From CAXQRU01 sp964226685 (GTDB taxonomy: Bacteria > Pseudomonadota > Gammaproteobacteria > Pseudomonadales > Cellvibrionaceae): a stretch of 45,396 nt of DNA. This document shows, piece by piece, positions 42,929 through 45,396 of the stretch. The position numbers and the translations under genes are program-made. The DNA lies in the NCBI GenBank assembly GCA_964226685.1, contig CAXQRU010000165.1, forward strand, positions 1 to 45,396, written 5' to 3'. Below the pieces are notes generated by a model. That model ran no database searches. It was not told the origin of the DNA and worked only from the letters and a program-made list of their open reading frames with translations. Numbering within the stretch: the first letter of the stretch is position 1; every line of letters starts with the position of its first letter.

Positions 42929-43148
42929 AATGTTCTTAAAGGGTTGTGTTGGGTGTAAATAGTCCTTAGTGTTATATCAAAATATAGCGTATTAATCACC
43001 AAAATCATGCCCTGTCGTGGTGAAAACGGCATTTATGTCACAATAAACTTGTTTTTCTTTTCAAAATGAGTAATGTGCACTGTTTTGAATGCTGGTTTCC
43101 GTAACCCTTGACGCATAATCTACCTGAAAAAACATTGGAATTCTATAA

Positions 43149-44438
43149 ATGACGACATCATTACTGGCCGATCTATCACAACGTTCGCTCATTGCTCAGA
43201 TGACGGGTGAAGATGCCCTGCGGGAGCACTTAAATACCCCCAGAACAGTGTATTGTGGTTTTGATCCTACGGCAGATAGCCTCCATATTGGAAGCTTGGT
43301 TCCAATTTTGGCTCTCAGGCGCTTTCAGCAATATGGGCATAAGCCGATTGCTTTAGTTGGTGGGGCAACAGGTTTGATTGGTGACCCCAGCTTTAAGAGC
43401 CAAGAACGTAAGCTCAATTCGCCCGATGTGGTAGCAACTTGGGTGACAAAAATTCGCTCTCAGCTTGAATCGTTCATCGATTTTGACTGTGGCCCAAGCT
43501 CTGCAGTGGTGGTTAATAATCTGGATTGGACCAAGAATCTAAGTGTGCTGGATTTTCTGCGGGATGTTGGTAAGCATTTCTCTGTCAATAATATGATTAA
43601 CAAGGAGTCTGTAAAGCAAAGGATTTCACGAGAGGGTGAGGGTATCTCATTCACTGAGTTCACCTATATGCTGCTTCAATCTTACGATTTTGCCGAGTTG
43701 TACAAGCGCCAAAATTGTACAATCCAGTTGGGTGGATCGGATCAGTGGGGCAATATTGTTGGTGGTGTCGATCTGGCTAGAAAAATGTATGGTGGGCAGG
43801 TCTTCGGTCTCACCTTTCCATTGGTGACCAAATCCGATGGTGTTAAATTTGGAAAAACCGAAAGCGGAACGGTTTGGTTGGATCCTACAAAAACCTCTCC
43901 TTACAGCTTTTATCAATTTTGGTTGAGTGTCGCTGATGCTGATGTGTATCGATTTTTGCGCTATTTCACCTTCTTGCCTCTCGCTGAGATTGATGCAATT
44001 GAGGCGGCTGATCAGGCTAGTGGCTCAAAGCCTCAGGGGCAGCAGTATCTGGCTGATGAAATGACCAAGCTGGTTCATGGCGAGTTGGCCCTGCAGGCAG
44101 CCAAAAGAATTAGCGATTCGCTATTTAGTGGCTCTATTGATGATTTGACGCAATCCGATCTTGAGCAGTTGCTGTTAGATGGTATGCCTCACTCTAGGTT
44201 ATCAGGCGAATGTGTCCAAAAGCCTTTAACGAGTCTATTGTCAGACTTGGGCGTTGTTAAGTCGGGTAAACAAGTTAAGGATGCACTTGCTCGAGGAGGG
44301 GTTTTGATTAATGGTCAGGCGCTAGCTTCAGGTGACAACATGAATACCCAGGCACTACTTGCTCCTGCAAAAGGGCTTTTTGGTCGCTTTTTTGTAGTAA
44401 AGATTGGTAAGAAAACTCATCATTTGCTGGTTGTTTAA
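43149..44438 (+). CDS. tyrS: Tyrosyl-tRNA synthetase
   Basis: A class I synthetase of 429 residues, E. coli-like in length. The HIGH motif reads HIGS (His46 to Ser49); the KMSKS-equivalent is KFGKT (233-237); GGSDQWGNI binds tyrosine. A C-terminal S4 RNA-binding domain (about 360-425, with QVKDALARGGVLINGQ) follows. Substitution of the last His of HIGH is known in the TyrRS family. The gene reads into the rrn promoter region without a visible terminator, the same tyrS-rrn neighbourhood as in Pseudomonas. Confidence 0.96.
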   Translation: MTTSLLADLSQRSLIAQMTGEDALREHLNTPRTVYCGFDPTADSLHIGSLVPILALRRFQQYGHKPIALVGGATGLIGDPSFKSQERKLNSPDVVATWVTKIRSQLESFIDFDCGPSSAVVVNNLDWTKNLSVLDFLRDVGKHFSVNNMINKESVKQRISREGEGISFTEFTYMLLQSYDFAELYKRQNCTIQLGGSDQWGNIVGGVDLARKMYGGQVFGLTFPLVTKSDGVKFGKTESGTVWLDPTKTSPYSFYQFWLSVADADVYRFLRYFTFLPLAEIDAIEAADQASGSKPQGQQYLADEMTKLVHGELALQAAKRISDSLFSGSIDDLTQSDLEQLLLDGMPHSRLSGECVQKPLTSLLSDLGVVKSGKQVKDALARGGVLINGQALASGDNMNTQALLAPAKGLFGRFFVVKIGKKTHHLLVV

Positions 44439-44453
44439 TGGGCGCAAAAAATA

Positions 44454-44473
44454 ACTTTTAAAAACTTTTAAAA
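44454..44473 (+). repeat. Tandem decamer ACTTTTAAAA x2, UP element of rrn P1
   Basis: Two exact abutting copies (44454-44463 and 44464-44473) fill the position of an UP element, about -60 to -41 from the predicted P1 start. Each copy is one helical turn, suited to the alpha C-terminal domains of RNA polymerase. Confidence 0.65.
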
Positions 44474-44479
44474 AAGGTC

Positions 44480-44507
44480 TTGCGTGGTATTAATTAATGC
44501 GTATAAT
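44480..44507 (+). promoter_or_regulatory. rrn promoter P1
   Basis: TTGCGT (44480-44485), a 16-base spacer, TATAAT (44502-44507), then a GC-rich discriminator GCGCATCCC. The short spacer and GC discriminator are hallmarks of promoters under stringent (ppGpp) control. Confidence 0.85.
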
Positions 44508-44636
44508 GCGCATCCCACGACAGGGAGATAGAGAAAAGGTTGCGGGTCAAAATATCTAGGTAGTTGAAAGAATTAGATGTTTTGATGGAGTTTTTGAGAG
44601 GTTTTAGGAAGCTCAAAAAAAGGATGAAAAAAAGGG

Positions 44637-44664
44637 TTGCGCGGTTTGAGAGATTCTGTATAAT
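44637..44664 (+). promoter_or_regulatory. rrn promoter P2
   Basis: TTGCGC (44637-44642), a 16-base spacer and TATAAT (44659-44664) with discriminator GCGCCTCCC, almost the same as P1. Two A-tracts (44615-44621 and 44627-44633) form its UP element. Confidence 0.85.
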
Positions 44665-44674
44665 GCGCCTCCCT

Positions 44675-44693
44675 GTTAGCTGAAAGAGCTAAC
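44675..44693 (+). promoter_or_regulatory. Leader hairpin just after P2, boxB-like
   Basis: GTTAGCT (44675-44681) pairs perfectly with AGCTAAC (44687-44693) around a five-base loop. A stem near the start of the rRNA leader, before boxA, is normal for the antitermination region. Confidence 0.6.
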
Positions 44694-44720
44694 GAGAATT
44701 AACCCCCTAGTCGGCGTTAA

Positions 44721-44732
44721 GTTATTTAACAA
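44721..44732 (+). promoter_or_regulatory. boxA antitermination element of the rrn leader
   Basis: GTTATTTAACAA resembles the rrn boxA consensus (TGCTCTTTAACA), where the NusB-NusE complex binds. The following AAGCAATGTGAGTGGGC matches the boxC-like part downstream of boxA in enteric leaders. Confidence 0.7.
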
Positions 44733-44890
44733 GTTAGATAAGCAATGTGAGTGGGCGCTGTTATTGGTCACAATACAGTAACAGTACCGACGATTCATTT
44801 TGAAAGTACATACACGCAATGTAAATTGTAGTTACGTTTAGTATTGAGTAAGAAATATAGTGAGCTATTGAGTTGGCTCACGCATGATAT
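44733..44890 (+). other. Pre-16S leader sequence
   Basis: The stretch between boxA and mature 16S holds no gene. It has a hairpin GTGAGC (44860-44865) with GCTCAC (44876-44881) just before the 16S 5' end, probably within the RNase III/RNase E-G maturation region. The pairing strand downstream of 16S is outside the window. Confidence 0.6.

Positions 44891-45396
<506 letters not shown>

Noticed and set aside
43194..43300. HIGS in place of HIGH as a sign of an inactive TyrRS
   Set aside because: The last His is variable in this family, and all other synthetase motifs and the S4 domain are intact.

Overview
The window is 45.4 kb of a gammaproteobacterial chromosome of moderate GC, probably a marine relative of the Pseudomonas/Cellvibrio side of the class. 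The grounds are gene content and order: pilS-pilR-fimT, lptD-surA-pdxA-rsmA-apaG-apaH diverging from amgK-murU, rpe-gph-trpE, and erpA-(dsrE)-anmK-M23 peptidase-tyrS running into a 16S gene, all arrangements familiar from pseudomonads. The window opens inside a 5S rRNA gene and closes inside a 16S rRNA gene, both on the + strand, so it is the unique segment between two co-directional rrn operons. No tRNA, IS element, phage gene or CRISPR array is visible.

Region by region. (1) 1-4425: 5S end and terminator, a small unknown gene, then a leftward pilS-pilR-pseudopilin cluster. (2) 4426-8640: glutamine-dependent NAD synthetase with a small secreted protein, followed by a gene-poor stretch and a leftward DUF6502-AraC pair. 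The roughly 440 nt after araC are non-coding, strongly GGA-rich on the - strand, folded into several hairpins and closed by an intrinsic terminator; they look like a CsrB/RsmZ-type CsrA-sequestering RNA. (3) 8645-15249: leftward outer-membrane biogenesis, vitamin B6, rRNA methylation and Ap4A operon with start/stop overlaps. (4) 15369-21050: amgK-murU peptidoglycan recycling, a convergent DUF3530 gene, then rpe-gph-trpE.

(5) 21218-39436 is an 18-kb exopolysaccharide locus. A rightward block encodes the export lipoprotein, a chain-length protein, a BY-kinase homologue without the P-loop lysine, an outer-membrane barrel, an exosortase-EpsI fusion and an alpha/beta hydrolase. A leftward trio encodes a polysaccharide-deacetylase-fold protein, an alpha-barrel protein and an AsnB-type amidotransferase. 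A second rightward block encodes a nucleotide-sugar dehydrogenase, an SDR epimerase/dehydratase, a sulfotransferase, two GT4 glycosyltransferases and a Wzx-type flippase. Together these suggest an acidic, possibly sulfated, exopolysaccharide. No polymerase, no initiating phosphoglycosyltransferase and no PEP-CTERM substrate is seen here. (6) 39482-44438: erpA, a DsrE-like gene, anmK, an M23 endopeptidase and tyrS. (7) 44454-45396: twin rrn promoters with UP elements, boxA, leader hairpins and the first ~506 nt of a 16S gene with a shortened helix 17.

The most noteworthy item is the candidate CsrB-like RNA. The first gene of the exopolysaccharide operon carries two GGA motifs at its ribosome-binding region, which suggests, but does not show, a CsrA circuit contained within this window.
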